64,000 nucleotides of DNA from Prorocentrum cordatum (Eukaryota > Sar > Dinophyceae > Prorocentrales > Prorocentraceae), in the NCBI GenBank assembly GCA_963575745.1, contig CAUYUJ010016344.1, positions 70,001 through 134,000 on the forward strand. The letters run 5' to 3'. A program made the position numbers and the translations under genes. Numbering within the stretch: the stretch's first letter is position 1; each line of letters starts with the position of its first letter. Below the pieces are notes generated by a model that had not been told where the DNA came from, did no database searches, and worked only from the letters and a program-made list of their open reading frames with translations. This document shows, one piece after another, positions 24,011 to 37,389 of the stretch.

Positions 24011-24329
24011 CAGCCCCTGCTTCTGGTTCCTCCTCCTCCTCCGCCTCCTGGTCATCTTGTAGCGGCGAGACACCCTTGACAAGGGGAAGGAGAGAGCGTT
24101 CAACAAACTGCGCGAGCATCATATTTCGGAGGCCCGCGCGGACTTCATGTCGGCGCTGGACCCCTTGCCCTGGCGCGCAAAACGAGGTAGGGACAGTGGT
24201 TCAGGCGCCGCCAAAGGGTGTCCCGCGCCGACACAAGAAATTCGCGCGGAACCCTGGAAGTTTGTGTTTATACCGTCTTTTTTGTTCGAAGAGAGGGGTA
24301 GGGAAGATATGACCGAGTAGGAATGACGC

Positions 24330-26050
24330 CATCGGTCATCACAGACGCCTGCAAGCCAGTGGCGCGTGGATACAGCACGCGTGCTGCATCTCTGCTCACT
24401 CGCTGCACTCTCGATTCGCAATTCTAAAAACGGTGTTGCGAACTTGGTATGCCAATTAGAACGCGCGCCCGGCGAGGGCAGCGGAAAGGGATGGGAGTGT
24501 TCCTCGCCTTCGCTGCCAAGTAAGGCTGCACGTGCGCAGGGCCAGCTGCCCCCTGGGGGGGGGGCACGGTTTGCAGGTCCGTGCAGGTGGCCACGTGCGG
24601 CGAACACATCCACATGAATGCCCCTGCGGTCTGAACACCAAAGCACGATCCCATAGATGCGCGTGCGATCTCATGGAAATGTTCCCCGCAGGGAATCCGC
24701 GGAACGCCGCTCTGCATCCGTAGGGTCGCGGCCGAGGAGCCCCGACCGCCCACGAGGCGGACATCCGTGGGCTCACACCTGCCGCTTCAGCTGGGGGATG
24801 CTTCAGGGAAGTCTCGCATAGGCACCCGCCCGTCACACGACCCCATGATGGGCACACACACAAACACAACTTGCGAGGAGTCTGGTAGCGGCTGCCGCGT
24901 GAGGTGACTGACTTGGGCAGCTCACTCTCGGCCACAGTTGCAGCCGGCGTCAGCCCCCATCTGGATCGAAAGGCCACACAGCACCATATAAGTAAACCCG
25001 TCGATGGTCTGCGCGGATGTCTTGTTCGTGGATGGCGCAGGACCGCCTCCCTTCATGCGAGGCGGTGTTTTACCCATCACCATCGCCCAGGAGATCGCTC
25101 TTTGGGTACCTCGACAGGCTGCGGATATGAATTTATTTTCCCCCCCCTCACTGCCAGCGATTGGGTCCTCCGGCACTGCCAGCGACTCCTGCCAGCCACG
25201 ATGGCGAACCTCGACGAAGCCGACAGGGAGCTTCGCCCAGCCGCTCAACGCAGCGGCCGATCCCACGTCATAGTCAAAAGCGCGGCCCGCAACCGCTTTG
25301 GCAATGTAGTAGGCCGAGCTTCTGCCTAGCAGGAGCCACCATCCGTGTGTACAGAGTGTGTCTCGCGACTACCAGGCCTTGAGGAATAACGTATGTTGCC
25401 CCCCAGGGTCCGAATCTGTATCCATACACACCGCCTGCCGAACCCCCGAAAATCCATATCCGTGTCCACCGCCTGCCGAGGCCCCCTGCCGAGGCCCCCG
25501 AAGGCGCCTGCAGAAGCCCCCCTGGGGATGTCGGACGTGCCCGTGCGGTGCGAGCATGAAAAAAGAAACCATTCGAGAAGGAATCCAGGGTCTGGAGGCC
25601 GCTGGAACTCCAATCGTGGGCTGGCCATGTGTACCACCGCCGCACTCATCAGATAAGGAATCCTCCAGGGTCTGAAACCTCCTGAGCACATTCCATACTG
25701 CACGCCCGCACCATCGATAAATCCCCGCCTCCGACTGCAACGCCTTGGGCGGCTCTGGCGGATGGGCGTGGGAACGGGGCTCCAGCATCGACCCGAGAAG
25801 ACTGCCCAGGCCTCCGACAGCTCCTCCCCCCAACAGTGCTCGCCCTCATGACTGAGCGCGGAAACGTCCGTGTCCATCTTGGTCATTGTCCATCCTGGTC
25901 AACGTCAAACCGCCGATCACCCTCGCGAATCGGCGACGGTCGGCATGGACCATAACCAAAAACGGCATCGACAAGATCCCGCGACATCTTGGTCGTGGCC
26001 ATTGTGGTTCTTCCCTCGAGGACCTGGCCCTTCTGTCGCGGTTTTGGGTA
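24330..26050. other. Intergenic DNA, no recognised gene
   Basis: Short frames occur on both strands. 25420-25520 has a local GCCTGCCGA and CCCCCGAA repeat. I see no domain, RNA gene or regulatory site that I can support. Confidence 0.4.
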
Positions 26051-26600
26051 CCTCAGCGCACCACGACACAACACGGCACCGCACGGCACATCACAACGGC
26101 ACGGCACGCCACGGCAAACCCGCCTTAGTTGCCGTACCGCAGAACGGCGCTGCACGGAACAATGCCACACCGAGGCGCAATACCGCACCTCCGGTCCACA
26201 GGACACGGCTGGGGCACCACAAGCGCACCGCGGCAAGCGCACGGCGAGAACCCACAGCACCGCACGACATCTCAAGTCCACCAAATGGCGCCCTGCCTCC
26301 CGCTCAGGCATGGCAAGGCTCGCTGGCCCAGCAGATCCCCCTTTACGCCACCGCACGGCACTACACGACACGGCATGGCACGGCACAGCACGGCATGGCA
26401 CGGCACAACTGCGCGCTGCCCTCCGAGATCCCGGCTCGGTCAATCGAAGCGCGACTGCTCGTAGAAGCCCCGTGGAGCACGACCGTTCGGAGCCCCGCGG
26501 CACGGCGCCGAAAGCCTCCAGCGCCCCAGGCCGCGCACCCTCAGAGCACCGGCGCAGCATGGCACGGCACGGCACGATGTCTTCTGCCCCCCGGCATCCG
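26050..26600. repeat. Degenerate CACGG/GGCAC pentamer repeat
   Basis: Words such as CGGCACGGCAC recur throughout in three dense patches (26055-26125, 26350-26410, 26555-26580) separated by diverged copies. This is an old pentanucleotide array. Confidence 0.75.
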
Positions 26601-29120
26601 CGTCCCCCAAGCTTCCACGGACTCTGCGCCGGCTTCTGCCGAGGGGGGCGGGGGTAAGATGCCATCTTCTTCATGATCAAGACATTCATGAAAAGACCTC
26701 TACGTTGGCGCGGACAGTGATGACATCCGAAATCAAAGCCGCTGTGCACCGCATCAAGCTTATCCTGATCCTCATCATCATCGTCATCGTCGTCATCATC
26801 GTCAGAATTCGGAGCAGGGGGAGGGTGAACGTGGGTATCACTGGGCATCATAGTCATCACCGTCGTCAGTACAAGTTGATAAATCCTCGCCACTTCGATG
26901 TCACTAATATTCTGTCTCATCTCCTCTTCCTCCTACTTCTCTTCCGCCTCCTCAGCCACATCCCAGTTATCCTCCTACTCAACCTATTCGCCATCCCCAC
27001 ACCCCCCAATCGAAATCCTCCCCGTCCTCTTTCTACTCTCCTTCCGATACTCATCAACAGACTGCTCGCCCTCATCACCAAAATCCTTCTGATTCACAGC
27101 CCTCGTTCACTCCTTCCTCCGCTCTCCTTCCCAAAATCCTCATCCACTCCCTCCTCCTCCTCCTCCTCCTCCTCCTCCTCGTCTCCACGCCCCGTCACCC
27201 CCAGAACGCGATATATCACGACCCCTGGCCATCCACGTTAAAAAAACGCTATCACCATCACCACAACCAATGTCCCTATTAACAGCATCTTCCCGACCCT
27301 CATCTCATCACCACCATAATCATGATCAGTGTCACCGTTGGAGAAGTATCCCCGGAGTCCTTGCGGCAGCTTCCTTGGTCTTTGTCTCCTCTGCCTCCAG
27401 CAGCGCGATCATCTGGTTGTTCTGCTCAGACAACACCTTGACGTGCTCGTCCTTCCCCACGGGCGCCCAGAGATCCGCAGAGAGGGACCCAGGAGGTGGG
27501 AGGAGGAACGACGTGAACAAAAAGATGATACTTAGGGCTCCTGTTCCGCCTCCTCCTCCTTCTCCTCCTCCTCCTCCTCCTCCTCCTCCCCCCCTCCTCA
27601 CACGACGACGACGCTTGATGCTGTCAGTCCATCCGCAGGCTAACTGAGCTGACCTGAACTTCTCCGCCTCCTCCTTTTTCGTGCGCTGCCGCGGGCGGGT
27701 CGCCGCGGGCACTGGCTGGCAAGCTGGCTCAGCGCAAACGGTAAACAATACTCAGCCACCCCCACGATGACTCTACCAGCTCACTCAGCATGGCCCAACG
27801 TTCCGAAACCTTCCTCCTCCATCCCTCCTTCTCCTCCTTCTCCTGAAGCCCTCCGAAGGCAAAGGTCTCCAACACCAATCCTCGTTCTGAAAGTCTGCGA
27901 AACAAATAAGCCTCCTCCTCCTCCTCCTCCTCCTCCGTCCTCGATCCTCGATGGTCGACCTTGGGGTCTCCTGGATCCTCGGTCCTCCACCTGGGAGTCT
28001 CCTGGGTCTTCGATCCTCGCACGTAGCTCGGAATGACTGTCTGCCTCAGTCGCTGACCACTGGCCTCAGTCACTGGTCGGAATGCCAGCTGCATCAGCTG
28101 CGCTCGAGCTCTAACGCTGACGCTGATGGCATCCGAGTCCGTCAACAAACGATGCCGTCGCCACCACTGCGGCGCTCTGCCACCAGGTAGGGCGAAGAAC
28201 ACAGCTCAAACGTCTTGGGTGGAGTGCGAGGAAAACGGCCGGGGACGTCGGGAGAAGATAGGAGGCCAGAGGGAGGAACCTGGAGCGGGTAACAGCGGGT
28301 AGAGGGAGGAAAAGGCAACCCTAACCGCGGAAGTCTCTTCTTCCTCCTCCTCCTCCCCCTCCTGCTGCTGATCATGGCGGTAGATGGGTACTCCCTGCTG
28401 CCATTGGCCCCCTCCTGAGGTTGCCGTATGGTGCAGCAAGAGGGGGCCATTCCGAAAAAGGGCCGATCTCTGGTGGTGGGGCCGGCGAGGTACGAGGGGG
28501 GAGAAACGGACGAGGGCCCGAAAGAGGAGGACGAAGACGGACACGGACGGCGAATCGAACGAAGGAGGGGAGGAAACGAGGAAAAGGATCTGCGGGTCGA
28601 CTGCCGTGCGCCCTCCTAACCCACCCCCCCATCTGACCTCATCCCCCTCCCCACCTGTCCTGACCTGTCTAGACCTCAGATTTAGTTGTCGTCGCAGTCG
28701 GGCTCAGTAGAAGGGGCACTTGAAATCGGAGAAGATGGTCGTAGAGGAGGGTGGGTGGTGGTCGTTGAGGTGGGTGGGAAGGGCGTCGGGGTTTGGGGAG
28801 GGGGGGGAGTGGCCAGGTCTCTGCTCGGGGACGCGGGCAGGGGCGGCCGCAGGCCATGCGCCCGCGGCGGAGGCGGGGGCCGCAGGCCTCGGACAGGTGT
28901 CGCCGCCAACGTCGTCGGTGCGTAGCCGAAGAGGGGCACAAGGGAGGGGGGCGAGGCGGTCGTGGCCGGGTGCCGCCATCGGCGGGTTGCGATGCCTCAG
29001 GGGCGGCGCCAGGTCGGTGAGGACCGAGGGCGCTAGAGGTCGGAAGGGCGTTGTACCCTAGAAGGTGCGTTGTGCGGTGGTGTCGCCAGTAGCGCGGCAA
29101 GGCTCGGAAACCAAGGTCGT
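26600..29120. other. Spacer with simple repeats: ATC at 26765-26810, TCC at 27150-27182 and 27550-27600, G-rich 28680-29050
   Basis: The pyrimidine tracts give poly-Ser or poly-Pro frames and the G-rich part gives Gly/Arg-rich frames. No frame shows a recognisable domain. A long-range gene with short exons cannot be excluded without transcripts. Confidence 0.4.
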
Positions 29121-29407
29121 CTTGTACCTGGTTCGAGGTGTGGCGCTGGCGTCGCCTGTGTCGGCTCTAGTGCTGGTGCTGGTGTCAGAAGCTGGTCGGA
29201 AGCTGGTGTCGGCGCCGGAAGCGCGTAAGGAATCTGGTGTCGGCGCTGGGGTCGATGCTGGCGTCGGGAGTGGCTGTGGTGTTGACGCTGATGCTGGTTC
29301 CCGTGCAGAAGTCGCTGGCGTCTTCGATGCTGGCGCTGATGCTGGGTTTGCTGCGTACGTCGGTGTCGGCGTCGATGCTGGAGTCGATGCTAGTGTTGGT
29401 GGTGGCT

Positions 29408-32050
29408 TCGTGGTGTTGTGACCCAGGCCCTTCACCTCGTGGTGCTTGACCTCGTGGTGCTTCTTCGGGTCTCTGGGTGGGGGAGGGTGACTGCCGGGCA
29501 TGCCGCGCAGCCCCTGCCCCTGCACAGAACTGATTTCGATGGTGGAGTCGATGCTGGCGTCGGTAGTGACGGTGGTGTTGACGCTGATGCTGGTTCTGGT
29601 GCTGGAGTTGCTGGCGTCTTTGAATCTGGCGCTGGTGCTGGGGTTGATGCAGGCGTCAGTGATGACGCTGATGCTGGCTCTGGTGCTGGGGTCGCTGGCA
29701 TCTTCGGTGCTGGCGCTGGGGCCGATGATGGATTCGGTGCTGGCGTCGATGGTGGGTGCAGAACTGGTGTGAATACTGCTGGCGTCGGTAATGACGCTGA
29801 TGCTGACGTCGATGCATGCTCCTGTGCTGAAATCTCTGGAGTCTTCGATCCTGGCGCTGATTCTGGGATTGATGCAGGCGTCGGTGCTGGCGTCGGTGGT
29901 GGGAGCAGTGCTGGTGCCACTGCTGGAGTCGATGCTTGCGTCGGTGGTGACGCTGATGCTGACTGTAGTGACTCCAGCGCTGGAGTCGCTGGCGTCTTCG
30001 ATGCTGGCGCTGAAGCTGATGTTGGTGCTGGCGTCTGAGCTGGCGTCGATGGTGGGGGCAGTGCTGGTGTCGTTGCTAGTGTCGGTGCTGGCGGAGATGG
30101 TGGGGTTGGTGCTGCCACTGATGCTGGCTCCGGTGCTGGAGTCGCTGGCGTCTCTAATGCTGGCGGTGGTACTGGGGCTGATGCTGGCGTCATTGCTGGC
30201 GTCGGTGGTGGGGGCGTTACTGGCGTCAATGCTGGAGTCGATGCTGGCGTCGGTGGTGACGCTGATGCTGACGTTAATGCTGGCTCCCGTGCTGGGGTCA
30301 CTTGCGTCTTAAATGCTGACGCTGATGCTGGGGCTGACGCTGGCGTGGGTGCTGGAGTCGATGCTGGCGTCGGTGGTGACGCTGATGCAAACTCTGATGC
30401 TGGCGTCGGTAGTGACACTGGTGTTGACGCCGATGCAGGCGCCGTTGCTGGAATCGCTGGCGTCTTCGATACTGGCGCTGATGCTTGCCCTGATGCAGGC
30501 GTCGGTGCTGGCGTCGATGGTGGGGGCAATGCTGGTGTCACTGCTGGCGTCGATGCTGGCTTCGGTGGTGACGCTGATGCTGACGGTGGTGCAGGCTCCT
30601 GTGCTGGAGTCGCGTGCGTCTTTGATGCCGGGGCTGATGCAGGGGCTGATGATGGCGTCGGTGTTGGCGTCAATGGTGGTGGCGGTACTGGTGTCGATGC
30701 TGGAGTCGATGCCTGCGTTGGTGGTGGATTCGTGGTGTTGTGACCCAGGCCCTTCACCTCGTGGTGCTTGACCTCGTGGTGCTTCTTCGGGTCTCTGGGT
30801 GGGGGCAGGGTGACTGCCGGGCATGCCGCGCAGCCCCTGCCCTTGCGCAGAACTGATTTCGATGGTGGATTCGATGCTGGCGTCGGTAGTGACGGTGGTG
30901 TTGACGCTGATACCGGTTCTGGTGCTGGAGTTGCTGGCGTCTTTGATGCTGGCGCTGGTGCTGGGGTTGATGCAGGCGTCGGTGCTGACGCTGATGCTGG
31001 CGCTGGTGCTGGGGTCGCTGGCGTCTTCGGTGCTGGCGCTGATAATGGGGCTGACGATGGAGTCGGTGCTGGCGTCGATGGTGGGAGCAGTGCTGGTGTG
31101 AATACTGCTGGCGTCGGTAATGACGCTGATGCTGACGTCGATGCATGCTCCAGTGCAGAAGTCTCTGGAGTCTTCGATGCTGGCGCTGGTGCTGGGGTTG
31201 ATGCAGGCGTCGGTGCTGACGTCGGTGGCGGGAGCAGTGCTGGTGTCACTGCTGGAGTCGGTGCTTGCGTCGGTTGTGACACTGATGCTGACTTTAGTGG
31301 CTCTGGTGCTGGAATCGCCGGCGTGATTGATGCCGGCGCTGATGCTGGGGTTGATGCTGGCGTCGGTGCTGACGTCGGTGGTGGGGTCGGTGCTGGTGTC
31401 GATGCTGGCGTCGATGCTGGCGTCGGTGGTGACGCTGATACTGGCCTTAATGGCTCCGGCGCTGATGTTGCTGACGTCTTGTATGTTGACGCGGATGCTG
31501 GGGCTGATGCTGGCGCTGGTGCTGGCTCTGGTGCTGGAATCGCTGGCGTCTTCGATGCTGGCACTGATGCTGGGCCTGGTGCAAGCATCGGTGATGCTGC
31601 TGGCGTCGGTGCTGGCGTCGATGTTGGCGACGGCGCTGGGGTCGGTGCTGGAGTCGATGCTGGCGTCGGTGGTGACGTGGATGCTGACACTACTGCTGGC
31701 TCCGGTGCTGGAGTCCCTGGCGTCTTCGATGCTGGCGCTGATACTGGAGTTGATGCTGCCGTGAGTGATGTCATCGAAGGTGGGAGCGGTGTTAGTGTCG
31801 GTGCTGGAGTCGATGCTGGCGTCAGTGGTGTCGCTGATGCTGACGTTGATGCTGGCTCTGGTGCTGGAATCGCTGGCGTCTTCGATGCTGGCACTGATGC
31901 TGGGGCTGATGCAAGCGTCGGTGCTGGCGTCGATGGTGGGGGAAATGCTGGTGTCGATGCTGGAGTCGATGCTGGCGTCGGTGGTGACGCTGATGATGCC
32001 GCTAATGCTGGCTCTACGGCTGGGATCGTCGGTGTCTTCGATGCTGGGGC
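29408..32050. repeat. 1.32-kb tandem duplication inside the minisatellite
   Basis: Two consecutive copies start at about 29408 and 30729. Both open with a non-repeat tag (TTGTGACCCAGGCCCTTCAC, then CTCGTGGTGCTTGACCTCG, then GCCGCGCAGCCCCTGCCC) and then follow the same order of minisatellite variants. The shared variants include GAATACTGCTGGCGTCGGTA and GACGTCGATGCATGCTCC. Confidence 0.85.
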
Positions 32051-33214
32051 TGATTCTGCGTCTAATGTTGGCATAGGTGCCGGCTGGGGGGGTCCGGGCC
32101 TTGCTTCAGCACTGCAGGGGCCAGGCCTCGCTTCGGTTTGGAGACGCCGAGGCGGTGGTGACGCTGATGCTGACTCTGATGCTGGCGTCGGTGGTTACGT
32201 TGCTGGTGTCGGTGCTGTAGTCGGCCTCGTTATTGATGTTGACGCTGGCATTGATGCTGGCTCTGGTGCTGAGTCGCTGGCGTCTTTGATACTGTCGCTG
32301 ATGCTGGGGCTGATGCTGGCGTCGGTACAGGCGCTGGCGTCGATGCTAGCGTCGGTGGTGACGCTGATGCTGACGCTGATGCTTGCGTCGGTGGTGGCGT
32401 CGATGCTGACGCTGATGCTGGCTCCGGTGCTGGAGTCGCTGGCGTCTTCGATGCTGTCGCTAGTGCTGGAGTTGATGCTGGCGTCGGCGCTGGCGTCGAT
32501 GGTGGGGGCAATAATGGTGTCGTTGCTGGAGTCGGCCTCGGTGGTGATACTGATGCAGGCATTGATGATGACTCTTGTGCTGGAGTCGCTGGCGTCTTAG
32601 ATGCAGGAGCCGATGATGGGGCTGATGATGGGGTAGGTGCTGGCGTCGATGGTGGGTGCAGTGCTGGTGACAATACTGCTAGTGTCTGTGGTGACGCAGA
32701 TGCTGACGTTGATGCATGTTCTAGTGCTGGTGTCGCTGGCGTCTTCGATGCTGGCGCTGATGCTGCTGTTGATGCTGGCGTTGGTGCTGCCGTCGATGGT
32801 AGGGGCACTGATGGTTTGTGCCGTTGATGGGGTCGGTGCTGGCGTAGGCGGTGACGCTGATGCTGACCCTGATGAGGGCTCCGCCACTTGAGTCGCTATC
32901 GTCTTCGATGCTGGCGGTGCTGGCCTTGGTGGTGACGCTGATGCTGACGCTAGTGCGGGCTCCACTGCTGGATTCGCTGGTGTCTTCGATGCAGGCGCTG
33001 ATGCTGGTTCTAATGTTGGCGCGGGTGCTGGCGTTGGAGCTGGCGTCGGTGGTGACGCTGATGCTGACGCTGATGCTGGCGTCGGTGGTAACGTTGATGC
33101 TGACGCTGATTCTGGCTCCGGTGCTGGAGTCGCTAGCGTCTTCGATGCTGTCGTTGCTGCTGGGATTAATGTTGGCGTCGGTGCTGGCATCGATGGTGAG
33201 GATGCTGGGGTCGG

Positions 33215-33578
33215 TGCTGGCGTCGGTGGTCACGCTGATGCTGACGCTGATGCTTGCTCCGGCGCTGAATCCGCTGGCGCCTTCGATGCTAGCACCGATG
33301 CGGGGACTGATGTTGGCTCTCTGCTGGCGTCGGTGGTAGTGGCGGTGCTGGGATCGATGCTGGAGTCAGCGTAGGTGGTGACGCTATGGTACTGCTTCCG
33401 GTCTGTGCTCTGGTGCTGATGCTGGTCGTGGTCGCCCTCCGCGGCTGGTAGCCGACCATGGGACAACAGACCCTGGGGCGGGTATGCCGTTCCAGGGTCT
33501 GAGTCCCTTTCCCCTAGCGCTGGCATCGATGCTGGCGTCGGTGGTGGCGCTGTTACTGACGCCGAGGCTGGCGTCGGT
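33215..33578. repeat. Segmental duplicate, copy 1
   Basis: About 365 bp matching 35644-36012 nearly base for base. It includes the non-repeat tag CGCCCTCCGCGGCTGGTAGC, then GGGACAACAGACCCTGGGGC, then GGTATGCCGTTCCAGGGTCT. Small differences include CTGATGCTGG against CTGCTGCTGG and CCATGGG against CCCTGGG. Confidence 0.9.
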
Positions 33579-35643
33579 AGCGACGTCGATGCTGGCGCTG
33601 ATGCTGGCTCTGGTGCTGAAAGCGCTGGCGTTTTCGATTCTGGCGCTGATACTGAAGCTGATGCTGGCGTCGGTGCTGGTGTCGGTGGTGGTGGCGGTGC
33701 TGGAATCGATGCTGACGTCAGCCTAGGTGGTGACGCTGGTGCTGACGCTAGTACTGGCTTTGGTGCTGGAGTTGCTGGCGTCTTCGATACCATCGCTGAT
33801 GCAGGGGCTGGTGCAAGCGTCGGTGCTGGCGTCGATGGTGGGGGCAGTAATGGTGTCGGTGCTGGAGTCGATGCCGGCGTCGGTCGTGGTACGGAGGCTG
33901 ACGTTGGTGCTGGCTCTGGTGCTGGCGTCGCTGGCGTCTCTGATGCCGGGGCTGCTGTTGGGGCTGGTGCTGGAGTCGGTGCTGGCGTCAATAGTGGGGG
34001 CGGTGCCAGTGTCGATGCTGGAGTCGACGCTAGGCTTGGTGGCGACGCTGGTGCTGACGCTAATGCTGGCTCCACTGCTGGTGTCGCTGGTGTCCTCGAT
34101 GCTGGCGCCGATGCTGGGTCTACTGGTGGCAGAAGTACTGGCGTTGGTGCAGGCGTCGGTGGTGGCGCTGATGCTGACGCTGATGCTGGCGTCGGTGGTG
34201 ACGCTGGTGCTGGCGCCGATGCTGGCTCCGGTGCTGGAGTCGCTGGCGTCTTCGATGCTGTCGCTGATGCTGGAGTTGACGCTGGCGTCGGTGCTGGCGT
34301 CGATGGTGAGGACGGCGCTTGTAACTGTGCTAGAAGTCGGCCTGGGTTGTGACGCTGACGCTGGCCTCGGTGCTGGCTCTGGTGCTGAAGTCGGTGGCGT
34401 CTTCGATGCTGGCGCTGATGGTGGGGCTGCTGCTGGCGTCGGTGCTGGCGTCGATGTTGGCGACGACGCTGGGGTCGGTGCTGGAGTCGATGCTGGCGTC
34501 GGTGATGACGGTGATGCTGACCCTGAAGGTGGCATCGCTGCAGGCGCAGGCCTGGGCGTGGGGCGGCGTACCAGGAGGGCGGCGAGGCTCGGAAGCCAGG
34601 GTCGGGAGGCTGTCGCCGTCGTGGTCGTAGGCGTGGGTGGGGCCGTCGCTGCTGGAGGCCGGGCTGGTCCTGGCCTCAGCGAGGCAGGCGTGGTTGTCTC
34701 TGATGCTCTCGTCGATGCTGGCGTCGATGATGAGGGCGGTGCTTGTGTCGATGCTGGAGTCAATGCTGGCGTCAATGGTAACGTTGGTGCTGACTCTTAT
34801 GCTGGCTCCGGTGCTGGAGTCGCTTTCGTCTCTGATGCTGGCACTGATGCTGAGACTGATGCTGGCGTCGGTGCTGGCGTCGAGGGTGGGGGCGGTGGTG
34901 GTGTCGATGCTGGAGTCGAAGCTGGAGTCGGTGGTGACGTTGATGCTGGCGTTAATGCTGGCTCCGCTAGCGGAGTCGCTGGCGTCTTCAAGCTTGACTC
35001 TGATGCTGGGGCTGATGCTGGCATGTGTGCTGGCGTCGATGCTGGCGTCGGTGGCGACGCAGATGCTGACGCTGGTGCTGTCGTCGGTGGTGACGCTGAT
35101 GCTGCCGACAGGTGCTTATGTACTTTCCAGGGCCAGCGGACCTGCCATGGAATATGGTAGTAGCCCCAGCAGGCGGGGCTGGTCCCCTTCGGGTTGGCGA
35201 AGTCCTCTAGGAGACGTGCCCACCGCGGGTCCGGGGCCAGCGCGCGCAGGGGGTCCGCGGGTACTAGGGCGGCCTTGGCTTCTGGCTCGAGCGCAGCTCA
35301 ATTCAGGGCCACGTCGATAGTAGTGGTCTGGCCGCGGCGGGCGAGAGTGGCTGCAAAAGTCTGGAGTACCGCGAGCTGCTGAAGGGTGACAATGTTGCAG
35401 CCCCGCTGTACGTGGCGCGGGGCCGACGCGCAGTCGCCGGGCATGTCTCGGGATCTCCAGTTGGCCTCTGTCGATGCTGGCGTCGTTGCAGGCGTCGCTG
35501 TTGTCTGTTGTCGTCTGCCAGGGCCGCCAATTTTTCCGATAGGTCCCGCCATGGTCGAGCCTGGCTTCCGTCCCCGACTCCGTCGCGGTGGTGGTTGCTG
35601 ACGCTGATGCTGGGGCTGATGCTGGCGTAGGTGCTGGCATCGA

Positions 35644-36012
35644 TGCTGGCGTCGGTGGTCACGCTGATGCTGACGCTGATGCTTGCTCCGGCGCTGAATC
35701 CGCTGGCGCCTTCGATGCTGGCACCGATGCGGGGACTGATGCTGGCTGGCTCTCTGCTGGCGTCGGTGGTAGTGGCGGTGCTGGGATCGATGCTGGAGTC
35801 AGCGTAGGTGGTGACGCTATGGTACTGGTTCCGGTCTGTGCTCTGGTGCTGCTGCTGGTCGTGGTCGCCCTCCGCGGCTGGTAGCCGACCCTGGGACAAC
35901 AGACCCTGGGGCGGGTATGCCGTTCCAGGGTCTGAGTCCCTTTCCCCTAGCGCTGGCATCGATGCTGGCGTCGGTGGTGGCGCTGTTACTGACGCCGAGG
36001 CTGGCGTCGGTG
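35644..36012. repeat. Segmental duplicate, copy 2
   Basis: Partner of 33215-33578, in the same orientation and about 2.43 kb away. It shows that blocks larger than the local unit have been copied within the array. Confidence 0.9.
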
Positions 36013-37389
36013 GTGGCGTCGATGGTGGGGGCCCTGACGCTGGCTCCGGTACTGGAGTCGCTGTCGCCTTAGCTGGCAGGGCTGGGGCTGGTGCTGGAGT
36101 CGGTGCTGGCGTCAATAGTGGTGGCAGTGCCAGTGTCGATGGAGGAGTCGATGCTGGCCTTGGTGGTGACGCTGATGCTGACGCTAGTGCTGGCTCCACT
36201 GTCGTCGATGGTGGGTGCAGCACTGGCGTGGATGATGGGGTCGATGCTGACGTCGGTAGTGACGTTGATGTTGACGCTGATGTTGTCTCTGGTGTTGGAG
36301 TCGCTGTCGTCCTCGATGCTGTCGCTGATGCTGTGGCTGACGCAAGCGTCGGTGCTGGCGTCGATGGTGGGGGCAGATATGGTGCAGATGCTGGAGTCGA
36401 TGCTGGCGTCGGTGGTAGTGCTGAAGCTGGTGTTGGCGCCAGCACCAATGCTGGAGTCGCTGGCGTCTCTGATGCCAGCTCTGATGCTGGGCTGGTGCTG
36501 GGGTCGGTGTTGGCGTCAATAGTGGGGGCGGTGCCAGTGTCGATGCTGGAGTCGATGCTGGCCTTGTTGGTGACGCTGATGATGCCGCAGATGCTGGCTC
36601 CACTGCTGGAGTCGCTCGTGTCTTCGAAGCCGGAGCTGATTATGTGTCTAATGCTGGCATAGGTTATGGCGATGGTGCTGGCGTCGGTGGTGACACGGGT
36701 GCTGACTCTGATGCTGGCGTCGGTTGCGACGTTTCTGATGGCGCTGATGCTGGATCCGGTGCTGGTGTCTCTGGCGTCTTCGATGCTGTCGCTGATGTTG
36801 GGATTGATGCTGGCGTCGGTGCTGGAGTCGATGGCGAGGACGGTGCTGGTGTCGGTGCTGTAGTCGGCCTCGTTGTTGATGCTGACGCTGGCATTGATGC
36901 CGGCTCTGGTGCTGGAGTCGCTGGCGTCTTCGATGCAGGCACTGGTGCTGGGGCTGATGCTGGCGTCGGCCCACGCGATGCCGTCGATGTTGGCGTCGGT
37001 GGTGACACTGATGCTGACGCTGATGCTGGCGTCGGTGGTGACGTTGTTGCTGACGCTGGTGCTGGCTCCGGTGCTGGAGTCGCTGGCGTCTTCGACGCTG
37101 GCGCCGGTGCTGGAGTTGGTGCTGGCGTCGGTGCTGGAATCGATGCTGCGGGCGGTAATGGTGTCGCTGCTGGCGTGCGTACCTCCCTCATCGTGTGCTC
37201 CTCCGTCGTGGTCACCTCCTCCCTCGCGTGCTCCTGCATTTCCCTGTCCTCCAGGTCGTCCGGGTCGTCCTCCTCCTGGCCGTCCTCCTGGTCGTCCTGG
37301 TCGTCCTCCTCCTGCCCGTCCGAGTCGTCCTTCTCCTGGCCGTCCTCCCAGTCGTGGCCGCGCTCGAGGCTGGTCGGGGTGATGGGCGG

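Larger units (their letters stand above)
29130..37180. repeat. 8-kb GATGCTGGCGTCGGTG-type minisatellite with higher-order structure
   Basis: The basic word is a six-base family (GCTGGC, GCTGGT, GTCGAT, GCTGAC). Words build a unit of roughly 190 bp, recognisable by GGCGTCTTCGATGCTGGCGC and GGGGCAGTGCTGGTGTC. Above that is a longer period of about 1.32 kb. Units are multiples of three and almost free of stops, so both strands carry very long frames. The plus strand reads Gly-Asp-Ala-Val (610 codons at 30768-32600) or Leu-Met-Ala-Ser. The minus strand reads Pro-Ala-Ser-Thr (880 codons at 29432-32074). No strand can be chosen from sequence alone. Confidence 0.93.

Noticed and set aside
30768-32600. 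610-codon Gly/Asp-rich frame as a calcium-binding repeat protein
   Set aside because: Other frames on both strands are equally open and no start context, signal peptide or non-repeat domain was found; kept only as a finding on the array.
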